A stretch of 64,000 bases of DNA from Deltaproteobacteria bacterium (GTDB lineage Bacteria; Desulfobacterota; Syntrophobacteria; Syntrophobacterales; Thermodesulforhabdaceae). The stretch covers positions 32,006 through 96,005 of the forward strand of contig JAFDGW010000002.1 of assembly GCA_019309115.1 (NCBI GenBank). Direction: 5' to 3'. Shown here piece after piece: positions 16,426 to 25,520 of the stretch. The notes under the pieces were generated by a model. It ran no database searches. It was not told the DNA's origin and saw only the letters and a program-made list of their open reading frames with translations. Position 1 is the first letter of the stretch; each line of letters opens with the position of its first letter. Made by a program: the position numbers and the translations under genes.

Positions 16426-17943
16426 TTAAAAATAGGAAAGAATTGCCTGTACGAGCCCATTGATCGTATATTCCTTAGCTACAATGTGGACATTTATTCC
16501 AAAATTCCTGGCAGTTTCCGCCGTGACAGGCCCTATACAGGCAACGATCGTTTTATTCAGCAAATCTGCTGGCCTGTCCGTTTTCATGATGTGGCAAAAA
16601 TTTCTAACCGTCGACGAAGATGTAAAGGTTATACAATGAACACCTTCTTTCAGAAGCTCGGTCATTATATTGCGATCTTCCTCACTGACCCGAGCAGGCA
16701 CCGTGGCATAAACGGGCGCAACCGTCACATTCGCCCCCATTTTTCTAAGAGACTCCGGCAGGATATCTCTTGCTTTCAGTGCTCTTGGAATAAGTACATT
16801 TTTCCCATACACCATTTCTTTGCTGAAAGACGCTGCTAGATCTTCAGCCCTATAACTTTGCGGTACTACATCGACCCGAATTCCTCGATTTTCTATTGCT
16901 GTAGCTGTCGCAGGGCCTATCGCTCCAATTCTGCATCCCATCAAAACCCGAAGATCTTTGCCAAGATCCCATAACCTTTTAAAAAACTGTTGCACGCCGT
17001 TAACGCTGGTAAAAATAACCCATGAATAATTCGATATGTCCTGTATGGCCTGATCGCATGCGTCCCACGACGGTGGAGGCACAATCTCAATAGACGGAAA
17101 TTCGATACAATTGGCACCCAGTTCTTCAAGTTTTTGCTTCAGGTGGCTCGCCTGAGCCCGTGCTCTGGTAATCACAATTCTCTTCCCAAAAAGCGGCTTG
17201 GTTTCAAACCAGTTTAGCGCGGGTCTCAGCGACACCACGTTTCCTACCACTATGACGGCAGGAGGCTTGACATTTTCTCTTTCCGCCAGAGAAGCTATCG
17301 AATCCAGTGTGCCCGTTACGGTTCGCTGACGTAGCGTGGTACCCCATTCGATAACAGCAACGGGAGTATCGCTAGGCATGCCATGTGCCATAAGACAATC
17401 ACTTATGTAATGAAGGTTTTTGACACCCATGAGGAATACCAGGGTACCCCCAAGTTTTGCTAAGGCTTCCCAGTTTATCTTCGAACGCTCGTCATCTTCT
17501 CGTTCGTGCCCTGTAATAAAAGCTATAGAAGCGGTAAAATCGCGGTGAGAAAGTGGAATACCCGCATAGGCAGGCACAGCTATGGCTGAAGTCACCCCAG
17601 GCACAACTTCGAAAGGAATACCAGCTTTTCTCAGGGCCTGCGCTTCTTCACCTCCTCTTCCAAAGATGAATGGATCACCACCTTTCAGACGAACCACCAC
17701 CAAGTTTCTTGCTTTTTCGATCAAAAGACGATTAATCTCTTCCTGGCTTTTCGTATGATGCCCCCCCTTCTTGCCAACGTAAATCTTCTCAGCGTTTTCC
17801 CTAGTTTGTTCAAGTAAGGCTTCATTTGCCAGATAATCGTAGATTATGACATCCGCTTGTTTGAGAATCTCACGTCCTTTCAACGTAAAAAGCCCTGGAT
17901 CCCCTGGACCCGCTCCAACCAGATAAACCTTCCCACCTGCCAT
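16426..17943 (-). CDS. cobA-hemD: Fused uroporphyrinogen-III C-methyltransferase / uroporphyrinogen-III synthase
   Basis: Bifunctional tetrapyrrole enzyme of 505 residues. Residues about 1-245 are the SAM-dependent methylase (SUMT) that makes precorrin-2 for siroheme and cobalamin, with [15 protein letters not shown] near the start and [16 protein letters not shown] near 80. Residues about 250-505 are HemD, which closes hydroxymethylbilane to uroporphyrinogen III, with [10 protein letters not shown] at its start and [11 protein letters not shown] and [12 protein letters not shown] inside. This fusion is common in Desulfobacterota and clostridia. The gene starts seven bases after hemC, so substrate passes directly between co-expressed steps. 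A sulfate or sulfite reducer would need siroheme, which fits but does not prove such a metabolism. Confidence 0.93.
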   Translation of the reverse strand: MAGGKVYLVGAGPGDPGLFTLKGREILKQADVIIYDYLANEALLEQTRENAEKIYVGKKGGHHTKSQEEINRLLIEKARNLVVVRLKGGDPFIFGRGGEEAQALRKAGIPFEVVPGVTSAIAVPAYAGIPLSHRDFTASIAFITGHEREDDERSKINWEALAKLGGTLVFLMGVKNLHYISDCLMAHGMPSDTPVAVIEWGTTLRQRTVTGTLDSIASLAERENVKPPAVIVVGNVVSLRPALNWFETKPLFGKRIVITRARAQASHLKQKLEELGANCIEFPSIEIVPPPSWDACDQAIQDISNYSWVIFTSVNGVQQFFKRLWDLGKDLRVLMGCRIGAIGPATATAIENRGIRVDVVPQSYRAEDLAASFSKEMVYGKNVLIPRALKARDILPESLRKMGANVTVAPVYATVPARVSEEDRNIMTELLKEGVHCITFTSSSTVRNFCHIMKTDRPADLLNKTIVACIGPVTAETARNFGINVHIVAKEYTINGLVQAILSYF

Positions 17944-17950
17944 AATCTTT

Positions 17951-18880
17951 TTACCCGGAAGAATAAATTTCCTCTAGGATCTCCCTACCGCCAGCGTTCA
18001 ACAGCTTGCGGGCAAGCTCTCTACCAAGCTTTTCAACATCACTCGCCGGCCCGGCCATTTCGTCTCTTATCAACACTTGACCATCTACGGATGCAATCAT
18101 CCCAAATATTCGTGCATGACCGTCCTTAACCACGCAGTGCCCGCCTATCGGAACCTGACATCCACCTTCCAGTTCGGCCAAAAAACTTCTTTCGGCTTCC
18201 ACCTCAGCGGCCGACGTCTCGTTGTGAATGGGAGCAAGGAGTTCTCTCATTCGTTCATCGTCTTCTCTTATCTCTATCCCCAGAGCACCCTGAGCTACAG
18301 CCGGCAGGAAGTATTCAGGTTCCAGAAACTCTGTAATAACATCATTCCATCCCATGCGAATCAGACCTGCAGCAGCAAGTATTACGGCATCGTACATCCC
18401 ATCTCGCAGTTTTTTAAGGCGTGTGTCCAGATTCCCTCGTAAGGTCTTTACCTTTAGGTCTGGTCTAATATGTAAAATCTGAGCGGTCCTCCTCAAACTA
18501 CTGGTGCCCACCACTCCGCCCAAGGGAAGATCGGAAATCCTCTTCCAGTCAACCGCTACCATAACATCTCTTGGATCTTCCCGCTTGGGCACCGCGCCAA
18601 TTACCAAACCATCCGGAAGTTGGGATGGAACATCTTTCATACTGTGTACCGCAAGATCAATTTCTCCCCGAAGCAGTGCATCCTCTATTTCCTTAACAAA
18701 AAGCCCCTTACCCCCTATCTTGGCAAGGGGCACATCGGTAATCTTATCACCTGTTGTCTTGATTATTCTGATTTCTACTTCAACGTCAGGCCATTGTTGC
18801 TCAATCAACTCTTTAACGAAGTTGCTTTGCTTTAAGGCCAGAACACTTCCCCGACTTCCCAGCAGCACGTGCTTTTTCAC
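17951..18880 (-). CDS. hemC: Porphobilinogen deaminase (hydroxymethylbilane synthase)
   Basis: Polymerises four porphobilinogens into hydroxymethylbilane. 309 residues, normal length. Motifs: LGSRGSVLALKQ at the start, the catalytic aspartate in HSMKDVPSQLP (D83), GTSSLRR near 126, and the dipyrromethane cofactor cysteine C241 in ELEGGCQVPIG. It lies between the FmdB zinc ribbon gene (17 bases upstream) and cobA-hemD (7 bases downstream). hemA and hemB are not in the window. Confidence 0.96.
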   Translation of the reverse strand: MKKHVLLGSRGSVLALKQSNFVKELIEQQWPDVEVEIRIIKTTGDKITDVPLAKIGGKGLFVKEIEDALLRGEIDLAVHSMKDVPSQLPDGLVIGAVPKREDPRDVMVAVDWKRISDLPLGGVVGTSSLRRTAQILHIRPDLKVKTLRGNLDTRLKKLRDGMYDAVILAAAGLIRMGWNDVITEFLEPEYFLPAVAQGALGIEIREDDERMRELLAPIHNETSAAEVEAERSFLAELEGGCQVPIGGHCVVKDGHARIFGMIASVDGQVLIRDEMAGPASDVEKLGRELARKLLNAGGREILEEIYSSG

Positions 18881-18897
18881 TCTTTAAAATTCCTCCA

Positions 18898-19131
18898 TTA
18901 CTTGCACGAGGCACAGGAAGTGGCCGTACAACCGCTGCAACCGGACGATGAAGAACCTACGCGGCTGCTCGCCGCACCTTTATCTCCCCCGCTTTTAAAA
19001 CCGAAAACGGACATCCGCCTGGTCACTTCATTTGACCCACAAGCAGGGCAGTTTATCGATTCACTATTGCTGAACACTAGCCTTTCAAACTGCCTATGAC
19101 AACTGTTGCATTCATACTCGTAAATTGGCAC
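18898..19131 (-). CDS. FmdB/CxxC_CxxC_SSSS zinc-ribbon regulatory-type protein
   Basis: Small 77-residue protein. The N-terminal zinc ribbon MPIYEYECNSCHRQFERL with a second CPACG near 35 is the FmdB family signature. The tail is rich in Ser, Gly and Cys and ends GCSGCTATSCASC, a pattern frequent in family members. The molecular role is unknown; some are suspected regulators or small chaperones. It is embedded in the leftward heme operon, 17 bases before hemC. Confidence 0.85.
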   Translation of the reverse strand: MPIYEYECNSCHRQFERLVFSNSESINCPACGSNEVTRRMSVFGFKSGGDKGAASSRVGSSSSGCSGCTATSCASCK

Positions 19132-19189
19132 GGTTTTCTACCTCCTAAAAATAATTTTTCACTACGAGGCACATCCATCCCGCCAGAAA

Positions 19190-19573
19190 CTAATCCTTTT
19201 TTTCAATCCGGACAACCTCTCCGTCACGCACCTCTTTTAAAATCTCAACATCCTCTTCAACCTGCCCGACAATGTTCACAGCACTGGCAGGCCTGATCTC
19301 ACCAGGACCACTCACCGGAGTCGGCCCAAAAAATATGCAAAAGGCCTTTCCGGTAGGCCAGTAACCTATATCGCCTTTTGAAACAACCTCTTTTGCTGTT
19401 TCATCCAGAGGCATATCCACCGGTATAGGAAAGTAAATCTCATCACCCCAAGTTTGAACCACCCCTTCGATGGGAATAGCACCTTCTATGGCCTTTGCAG
19501 TGGGCGAATCGTTCAATCGAGCCGTCAGAACCGCCTGCCCCGCCCTGATTTCTATTCTGCAGCCCATGGACAC
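19190..19573 (-). CDS. Cyclophilin-like fold protein, TM1367 family
   Basis: 127-residue protein resembling the DUF3830/TM1367 group with a cyclophilin-like beta barrel. Visible features are RAGQAVLTARLNDSPTAKAI, the WGDEIYFPIPV strand and GYWPTGKAFCIFFGPTPVS. The canonical prolyl isomerase arginine motif is not seen, so isomerase activity is doubtful. Met1 or Met3 could be the start. It lies 14 bases after the deoxyhypusine-synthase-like gene in the leftward operon. Function unknown. Confidence 0.65.
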   Translation of the reverse strand: MSMGCRIEIRAGQAVLTARLNDSPTAKAIEGAIPIEGVVQTWGDEIYFPIPVDMPLDETAKEVVSKGDIGYWPTGKAFCIFFGPTPVSGPGEIRPASAVNIVGQVEEDVEILKEVRDGEVVRIEKKD

Positions 19574-19587
19574 AAAACCTCCTGGCT

Positions 19588-20559
19588 TTACTCGACAGAA
19601 TCGCCATTATGTTTAACCATTTCCTCCATCACCGCGCATAAAAACAGTGGAAACATTATTTCATGATGTCCGACCAAATTGTACCCTTTACCCTTCGGGG
19701 CTACTGGCCTTTCAACAACGTTTTTCAAAGGCCTGTAATGAACCTGAAAGTCGAAATTAACAGTAGCGAAATCTTCAAGAGTGTAACCCAAGTTGCGAAC
19801 CAAACTCACGGCTTTCAAAAATACTTCGGGCATTACAACCGCCGATCCAAGGTTTATGTAAATCCCTTGATCCAGCGTGCTGACCACGTGGGAAAAGATT
19901 CGAAAATCCGTGTGAGAAAGAGCCCCCATAGCAGCTCCATCCATCTTCGGGTGCATGTGAACAATGTCAGTGCCAATTGCCACGTGCACCGTAGCCGGAA
20001 TATCCAGCTCGTAAGCCGTAGCGAAGATACTGTAACGACGATAAGGCAGATCATAATCGAATACAAATCTGCCCACATTCCAGCCTAGCCCCTTTTCGGG
20101 AAAACGCTTTAATCCATCTGCAATAGCTCCGTGAATAAATTCAGCCGTCTCCCGCACAGCTCCGAAAGAACCATTGCGAACATGCTCGGCCACATTTTCA
20201 GAAGTACCCCCGCACAGAGCTACTTCAACATCGTGAATCAACCCCGCGCCATTAGTCGCAAAACCTGTAAAAACGCCATTTCTTAGGGCCTGAATCAGGA
20301 TGGGACTTAATCCCACCTTTATCGGATGCGCCCCCATTCCGAGCAGAACTGTTCTGTCATGCGTAATCGCATCAACCGTATGTTTTATGACCTCCCTCAG
20401 ATCGTCAGCCGCAAAGCTTTCCGGCAAAATATTGATAAACTCTGAAATTTTAATATTCCGACTCCACAACTTAGAAAACTGTTCAACTCGAGCTTTATTT
20501 ATCCTGTCGTAAATGGAATAGGTCTTAAAGTTTTCAAGGTTCAGTGGTGTCCATTCCAT
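19588..20559 (-). CDS. Conserved protein resembling the deoxyhypusine synthase fold
   Basis: About 323 residues from ATG 20559 (MEWTPLNLENFKTYSI); the frame continues to a GTG at 20598. The protein is of a kind often found near heptose genes in delta-proteobacteria. Glycine-rich stretches such as LLGMGAHPIKVGLSPIL, GFATNGAGLIHDVEVALCGG and HVAIGTDIVHMHPKMDGAA suggest a Rossmann-like nucleotide-binding fold of the deoxyhypusine synthase type. The lysine needed for hypusine chemistry cannot be assigned by eye. The gene overlaps the end of gmhA by 26 bases, so a link with sugar or lipopolysaccharide metabolism is possible but unproven. Confidence 0.5.
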   Translation of the reverse strand: MEWTPLNLENFKTYSIYDRINKARVEQFSKLWSRNIKISEFINILPESFAADDLREVIKHTVDAITHDRTVLLGMGAHPIKVGLSPILIQALRNGVFTGFATNGAGLIHDVEVALCGGTSENVAEHVRNGSFGAVRETAEFIHGAIADGLKRFPEKGLGWNVGRFVFDYDLPYRRYSIFATAYELDIPATVHVAIGTDIVHMHPKMDGAAMGALSHTDFRIFSHVVSTLDQGIYINLGSAVVMPEVFLKAVSLVRNLGYTLEDFATVNFDFQVHYRPLKNVVERPVAPKGKGYNLVGHHEIMFPLFLCAVMEEMVKHNGDSVE

Positions 20560-21154
20560 GGGTTCTGTCCATAAAGAGTTTGCGTTCAATGAGTCCACAA
20601 ATAATATGAATTAGCAAAATATGACATTCTTGAATCCTAGGCGTCGAATCACTAGGAACGTGAATAATTCTGTCACAATAAACGTCCATTTCGGTAGTAT
20701 CTTTACCGGACAATCCGAAGGTATGGAGTCCATGTTCTCGTGCCCACCGTAAGGCTTTCACTACATTGGGCGACTTTCCGCTGGTGCTAATGCCGAAAGC
20801 CACATCACCCTGCTCGGCCAGAGCACTAAGCTGCCTTACAAAGACCATGTCAAAGTTATCATCGTTGGAAATGGACGTGAGAATGGAGGTGTCCGTCGTG
20901 AGTGCAATCGCTGGCAAAGGCGGTCTTTTCAGTTCAAAGCGATTAACCAGTTCAGCCGCAAAATGCTGGGCATCGGCTGCACTGCCTCCATTGCCGAATA
21001 CAAAGAGCCTGTGATGCCCTCGAAAGGCAGCAGCAATTACTTCAACCATATCCTCGATCCAGCTGGTAGTCTGATCTTTAAGTAAACCGACGAGGCGCAG
21101 TAAATCATCGAAGGAATTACTTATGTATTGTCTGCCTCTATTATCCAAACCCAT
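20534..21154 (-). CDS. gmhA: SIS-domain phosphoheptose isomerase (GmhA-like)
   Basis: Isomerises sedoheptulose 7-phosphate to D-glycero-D-manno-heptose 7-phosphate, the first committed step of heptose for lipopolysaccharide core. 206 residues. Key motifs: FGNGGSAADAQHFAAELVNR, ALTTDTSILTSISND and FGISTSGKSPNVVKAL, all typical of GmhA, plus the C-terminal IQECHILLIHIICGLIE. Starts nine bases before the upstream aminotransferase ends in the same leftward transcript. Related DnaA-binding SIS proteins (DiaA) share the fold, so the exact role is not fully settled. Confidence 0.87.
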   Translation of the reverse strand: MGLDNRGRQYISNSFDDLLRLVGLLKDQTTSWIEDMVEVIAAAFRGHHRLFVFGNGGSAADAQHFAAELVNRFELKRPPLPAIALTTDTSILTSISNDDNFDMVFVRQLSALAEQGDVAFGISTSGKSPNVVKALRWAREHGLHTFGLSGKDTTEMDVYCDRIIHVPSDSTPRIQECHILLIHIICGLIERKLFMDRTHGMDTTEP

Positions 21155-21162
21155 AGCAGTTA

Positions 21163-22143
21163 TTAGTCATAAATCTTGAGCGTAACTTCTGAATCAGTGC
21201 TCATATCCTCTCGCAACAATTTTAAAAATTTCTTGTAAAAAGGACCCGGTTGCCCGTTCCCTATTTTCTTATTATTGAACATGACAACAGGCAGAACATC
21301 GAAGGTGGTACCAAACATCATAACTTCCTGTGCTCTATATGCTTCTTCCAATGGTATATCCGCTTCTCCTATGTGAGACAGCACTTTTGCTTTTATGAGC
21401 TCACCAGCCAGCTCCATCATGCGAGATATGGTTATCCCCCTGAGCACCTTATTAAACCTGGGCACTAGAAATGCGTAATCGGTCGTTATGATCCCTATAT
21501 TTTCTGTCGGACCCTCTCCGATATTCCCACGTTCATCAACTGATATCGTGAATTCTACCCCTTCCTCCTCAGCTTCTTTGCTCATAAGAACATTTGGCAG
21601 ATAATTACAGCTTTTAACAGACGCAAAAAATGGCGGTTTCATAGGAATGCGACTGGTTTTGACCTTTACACCCTTGGCATAGTGTTCTTTTGGGTGCTGA
21701 GGAATTGTGGTAACAACAATGTAAACCTGACTGCCTATTGACTCAGATGGACGTGCAGAAAATCCACCTGGGCCTCGAGACACAAACAGCCTAATAAGAC
21801 AATCTTTTTCTCCGGCGGAAAGTACTGTTTGCTTAACCACTTCCAGGAGTTCTTGTCGAGACATGGGAATTTTCAGCTCTGCTACCGCAGCAGATCTTTC
21901 CAGGCGATCAAGGTGCTGATTCACCAAATACAACCTCCCACCAACACATTTGAAAACTTCGAACACACCATCTCCTCGGTGTACCATGTGATCGTCGATG
22001 GGCATGAGCATAAAAGATGGATCTCGTACAATCCCACCAAACCAGCTGGAGTACATTGCAAGATATTTGCTGTGGTAATTGTACGATTGTTCACACAGTC
22101 TTCGATATATTTCTTCAGGCGAGAGAATTAATGGTCGATCCAT
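21163..22143 (-). CDS. Class IV (fold type IV) PLP aminotransferase
   Basis: 326-residue PLP enzyme of the branched-chain / D-amino acid aminotransferase and aminodeoxychorismate lyase superfamily. It has DDHMVHRGDGVFEVFKCVGG at the substrate side, the PLP lysine in FASVKSCNYLPNVLM, and the phosphate-binding EGPTENIGII and RGITISRMMELA. The N-terminal 45 residues are a little longer than in typical family members. Substrate cannot be assigned from motifs. It is the first gene of the leftward operon that continues through gmhA to cobA-hemD, divergent from the HAD gene. Confidence 0.85.
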   Translation of the reverse strand: MDRPLILSPEEIYRRLCEQSYNYHSKYLAMYSSWFGGIVRDPSFMLMPIDDHMVHRGDGVFEVFKCVGGRLYLVNQHLDRLERSAAVAELKIPMSRQELLEVVKQTVLSAGEKDCLIRLFVSRGPGGFSARPSESIGSQVYIVVTTIPQHPKEHYAKGVKVKTSRIPMKPPFFASVKSCNYLPNVLMSKEAEEEGVEFTISVDERGNIGEGPTENIGIITTDYAFLVPRFNKVLRGITISRMMELAGELIKAKVLSHIGEADIPLEEAYRAQEVMMFGTTFDVLPVVMFNNKKIGNGQPGPFYKKFLKLLREDMSTDSEVTLKIYD

Positions 22144-22317
22144 AGAACACCCCTTCCGTATCGAATAAACTTAGGCGACTTTTCCCTTGTGAAATAGCTA
22201 GCACACGATAAAAGTAATATGACTGTTTAGCAAGTCTAAAAAGCGCTCCCATTAAGGACGAACGTTACATGGGAAAGGATTTTGGATAACCTAAACAATC
22301 CAAAATCAAAGGCGAAA

Positions 22318-22998
22318 ATGCCAAAGCTCAGCGGTTTTGTATTTGATTTTGATGGCACATTGGCGGTGTTGAATATAGACTTCGTCGGACTGAAACGCAC
22401 AGTCGTTGCAATGGCCAAGGCTTTCGATGTTTTCATAGAAGATAAAATTCTGGACCTACCACTACTTGAACTTATCAGCACCCTTGAGAACAGAATACCA
22501 TCTTCAAGAGATTTCAACATCTTCAAAATCAGCGCGCTCAGGTTGATAAAAGACGCCGAGATAAAGGCAGCAAAGAAAGGTAAACTTTTTCATTTTACAA
22601 AACCCCTTCTCAACAAACTAAAAAGGCTCGGCTTTTTTACGGCGATTATTACACGGAATTGTGATACAGCCGTAAGAATTGTTTTCCCGGATATCGAACA
22701 CTATTGTCATGTCTTTCTTCCCAGGGAATCGGTGAAAAGGGTAAAGCCTCATCCGGAACACATCAATGCCGCCTTGACGAAATTTGGTAAGTCAAAAGAT
22801 TCGTGTCTCATAATCGGAGACCACCCGCTGGACATAGTTGCAGGTTGTGAAGTAGGTATAATGACCGCGGGAGTTGGTAGCGGCAGGATCACCGAAGTCA
22901 AGTTAAAGGAAGCAGGGGCCGATTTTGTGGCACCTGACTGTCTTGAACTCTTTAGACGTTTGCAACGAGAAGGTTTAATAAACGGGTTTGATCTATGA
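22318..22998 (+). CDS. HAD-superfamily phosphatase (phosphoglycolate phosphatase-like)
   Basis: 226 residues from ATG 22318, with AAAGG five bases upstream; a TTG at 22282 is in frame. HAD motif I is FVFDFDGTLAVLN, motif II lies near FFTAIITRN (T), motif III is the K of RVKPHPEH, and motif IV is IGDHPLDIVAGCEVG. It fits the Gph/PPase-like group that clears phosphoglycolate or related phosphates. Substrate is not determinable. The stop overlaps the start of the PAC2 gene by four bases. Confidence 0.82.
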   Translation: MPKLSGFVFDFDGTLAVLNIDFVGLKRTVVAMAKAFDVFIEDKILDLPLLELISTLENRIPSSRDFNIFKISALRLIKDAEIKAAKKGKLFHFTKPLLNKLKRLGFFTAIITRNCDTAVRIVFPDIEHYCHVFLPRESVKRVKPHPEHINAALTKFGKSKDSCLIIGDHPLDIVAGCEVGIMTAGVGSGRITEVKLKEAGADFVAPDCLELFRRLQREGLINGFDL

Positions 22999-23888
22999 AA
23001 AAGGACACAAAAACGGTGCAACTTAGGAAATGGTTGATAGGCTTCACTGGCTGGTGTGATGCTGGCAATGTTGTCAACAATATGGTGGAACACATATTGT
23101 CTGTGACGGAGGCACAAAAGTTGGACGAATGGGACCTTGAATCGTATTGGCATATTGAGTCAGAGAGGCCCTACGTGGTTATAAAACACGGTTTGATACG
23201 GAACTTTGCGTGGCCGGCTATGAGCTTTTACCGCTTGGAATCGAAAGGCAAAGAAATCGGACTCGCCCTGAGTGCCGAACCGTCACGAAACTGGAAACAT
23301 TTCGCAAAAGAACTGATCGAGAGAATAGAAGCTTATGGTGGCAAACAGGTCATTATGGCAGGTAGTCTGTATGATAAGATTTTCCATGATGAAACAATCA
23401 TATCTGGCGTTGTACTAGATCCAGAGAGTTTGAATCTGGTTTTGTCGGCGGGATGTAAATTGGTGGAGTACGAAGGTCCGGCGGCGGTTCACACGGCTGT
23501 GATGGAAGAAGCTAGACGCAGAGGAATTGTGGCTATTAGTTTATGGATCCACGTGCCCTTCTATCTAAAGGGACCTCACGAAAAAGCAATGGCTCAATTG
23601 TTGGATGTATTGGGACGCATCAGTGGAGTGTTCTTTGACACGGGCGATTTACTGGACAGATGGGCTGTTAGGGTAAAAAACATTGAGAAAATATTGGAAG
23701 AAGACGAAGAATTGCGAAGTGTACTGGAAGCTCTTAAAGAAAAAGAAAAGGAGGAAAAATCACCTTCCAAAGCTCTACCAGCCACTTCGTCCATGACCAC
23801 CACACCTGCTAAACCTAAGGTAATCCGAATAGATGAGTTCATCCGCAGGCGTAAAGGCCCATCGGAAGGAGACTTCTACAATGAGTAG
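22995..23888 (+). CDS. PAC2-family protein
   Basis: 297-residue protein of the PAC2 (proteasome assembly chaperone 2-like) family found in bacteria and archaea. Signature pieces are GFTGWCDAGNVVNNMVEH near the N-terminus, VIMAGSLYD in the middle, and VHTAVMEEARRRGIVAISLW. The C-terminal 60 residues are charged (ENEE/KEKE region) and end in a basic helix. Its ATG overlaps the HAD stop by four bases (ATGA), and the next gene starts inside its end. Bacterial function is unknown. Confidence 0.85.
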   Translation: MKKDTKTVQLRKWLIGFTGWCDAGNVVNNMVEHILSVTEAQKLDEWDLESYWHIESERPYVVIKHGLIRNFAWPAMSFYRLESKGKEIGLALSAEPSRNWKHFAKELIERIEAYGGKQVIMAGSLYDKIFHDETIISGVVLDPESLNLVLSAGCKLVEYEGPAAVHTAVMEEARRRGIVAISLWIHVPFYLKGPHEKAMAQLLDVLGRISGVFFDTGDLLDRWAVRVKNIEKILEEDEELRSVLEALKEKEKEEKSPSKALPATSSMTTTPAKPKVIRIDEFIRRRKGPSEGDFYNE

Positions 23889-24315
23889 TAACACAACAAT
23901 GCACTTTTTTGACATAACCGTCGAGATGGATCGAGGGGTGGACATTAGAGACATTACCTCCGCAATCCAAAATCTGGTCGGGAAATCGGGGGTCAGAAAC
24001 GGTGTAGTGCATATTACGTCCGTTGGTTCAACCGGTTCTGTAACGACGATAGAATTTGAGCCCGGGGCTGTGGAAGATCTGAAGAGAGCAATCAACGAAT
24101 TGGCTCCGCCAGACAGAACGTACGAGCATGAAAAGGCATGGCATGACGGAAATGGCCACAGCCACGTGCAGTCGGCTTTGCTAGGCCCTTCTCTAAGCGT
24201 CTCAATTCGCGATGGTAGGTTGGCCCTGGGCACATGGCAACAGATCGTGCTGATAAACCACGACATTCGCAGGAGGAATCGCAGGGTTACGGTAACAATA
24301 GTTGGCATCACCTGA
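23881..24315 (+). CDS. YjbQ-like (UPF0047) protein
   Basis: 144-residue secondary thiamine-phosphate-synthase/YjbQ family protein. Start at ATG 23881 follows AAGGAG and overlaps the PAC2 end by eight bases; an upstream in-frame start at 23833 is unlikely. Family motifs are VVHITSVGSTGSVTTIEF, HDGNGHSHVQSALLGPS with clustered metal-binding histidines, and LGTWQQIVLI. Some members have weak thiamin phosphate synthase activity; the physiological role is open. Confidence 0.87.
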   Translation: MSSNTTMHFFDITVEMDRGVDIRDITSAIQNLVGKSGVRNGVVHITSVGSTGSVTTIEFEPGAVEDLKRAINELAPPDRTYEHEKAWHDGNGHSHVQSALLGPSLSVSIRDGRLALGTWQQIVLINHDIRRRNRRVTVTIVGIT

Positions 24316-24388
24316 AACAGCTGGCGACAAGAGTGTACGCTTGAGTGCAGAAAAGGGCGATAAAATCAGAGCAGTGGAGGAGTAATTC

Positions 24389-25033
24389 ATGAAAGCCCTG
24401 GCAATCAACGGAAGTCACAGGAAAGGTAAAAATACGGCAATCCTGCTAAAAGCTGTTCTGTCGGAACTAGAAAAGGGCGGAATCGAGACGGAATTGATAG
24501 AACTTTCGGATTTTCGCATAGAAAGCTGCCGTGCCTGTAACAAATGCCTTTTCAAACCCGAATGCTCTATAAAAGACGACGACATGGCCACAATCGCCCA
24601 GAAGATGATTGAAGCCGACGTGATCATAATGGGATCCCCTGTTTACAACGGTAATGTAACATCAAAACTAAAAACCCTGCTGGACAGAACGCGGTGGATG
24701 CACATGACCAAAGAGATGCTCGCCGGAAAGTTGGGAGCGGTGGTTACGGTTGCGGGTCTCAGAAACGGAGGGCAAGAACTTGCCAACGAAATTCTGGAAC
24801 GGTTCCTCGCTTCGCGACAGATAGAGGTAGTTCACCCGCGTGATCCTGATGGTAACATTTTCAACATGGGGGTTATGGGAACACTGTTTGACGAAATCAC
24901 AGAAAACGATGGTAAGCTGACTGTACGATGGAAAAAAAGTGTTCAAGATGACAAACTTGCCATGGCTATGTGCAAGATCCTTGCCGACCGTATCATCCAC
25001 GAATTGCGAAAAAGACATGGTCAGCTTGCCTGA
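24389..25033 (+). CDS. Flavodoxin-family NAD(P)H-dependent FMN reductase
   Basis: 214 residues. The start GSHRKGKNTAILL forms the FMN phosphate loop, followed by CRACNKCLFKPECS, the cysteine-rich stretch of the iron-sulfur flavoprotein-like group (four Cys in 14 residues), and GSPVYNGNVTSKLKTLLDR. It may carry an iron-sulfur cluster in addition to FMN, but the number of ligands cannot be confirmed. GGAGG ribosome site precedes ATG 24389. It lies before the ferredoxin gene in the same direction with a 67-base gap, so it may be a redox partner. Confidence 0.8.
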   Translation: MKALAINGSHRKGKNTAILLKAVLSELEKGGIETELIELSDFRIESCRACNKCLFKPECSIKDDDMATIAQKMIEADVIIMGSPVYNGNVTSKLKTLLDRTRWMHMTKEMLAGKLGAVVTVAGLRNGGQELANEILERFLASRQIEVVHPRDPDGNIFNMGVMGTLFDEITENDGKLTVRWKKSVQDDKLAMAMCKILADRIIHELRKRHGQLA

Positions 25034-25100
25034 GTTGCCGAATTCCGTTAGAACCTGGAGTGATTCTTTGGCACATGCTTATGATCAGGAGAAAGGATAA

Positions 25101-25520
25101 ATGTATGCAAAGGTGCTGGTGCTCAGATTTCCTCCGGAAATCGTGGATAAACCAATCATTACGAATCTGGTGAGAAGTTACAATCTAACTTTCAACATAC
25201 TGAAAGCTCAGATATTTCCTCGCAAGGAAGGCCTGATGGTTCTCGAGCTTCGGGGAAATAAGCTGGACTACGATCGTGGGATAGAGTATCTAAAGCGGAT
25301 AGGTGTGCGGATCGAGCCCATAGATCAGAGCATAAAAAGAGACGACGAGGCTTGCTTTCAGTGTGGTGCCTGTACTGCCGTGTGTCCTACCGGTGCATTA
25401 TACATAAAACGCCCTGAAATGGAGGTTATATTCGATTCCGAACGATGTAGTGGATGTGAATGGTGCGTCAAGGTATGTCCTGCACATGCCATGACGGTAA
25501 CTCTGTCTGAAGCGGAATGA
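25101..25520 (+). CDS. NIL-domain ferredoxin, 2[4Fe-4S]
   Basis: 139 residues. An N-terminal NIL domain (about 1-75, YAKVLVLRFPPEIV, the small ACT-like fold also present in methionine ABC importers) is joined to a two-cluster ferredoxin with CFQCGACTAVCPTG and CSGCEWCVKVCPAH. Proteins of this architecture are known from methanogens and syntrophic delta-proteobacteria, where they take part in moving sulfide into homocysteine. Its stop overlaps the start of the MnmA-like gene by four bases, which suggests that it serves tRNA thiolation or the same sulfur pathway. That link is inference. Confidence 0.87.
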   Translation: MYAKVLVLRFPPEIVDKPIITNLVRSYNLTFNILKAQIFPRKEGLMVLELRGNKLDYDRGIEYLKRIGVRIEPIDQSIKRDDEACFQCGACTAVCPTGALYIKRPEMEVIFDSERCSGCEWCVKVCPAHAMTVTLSEAE

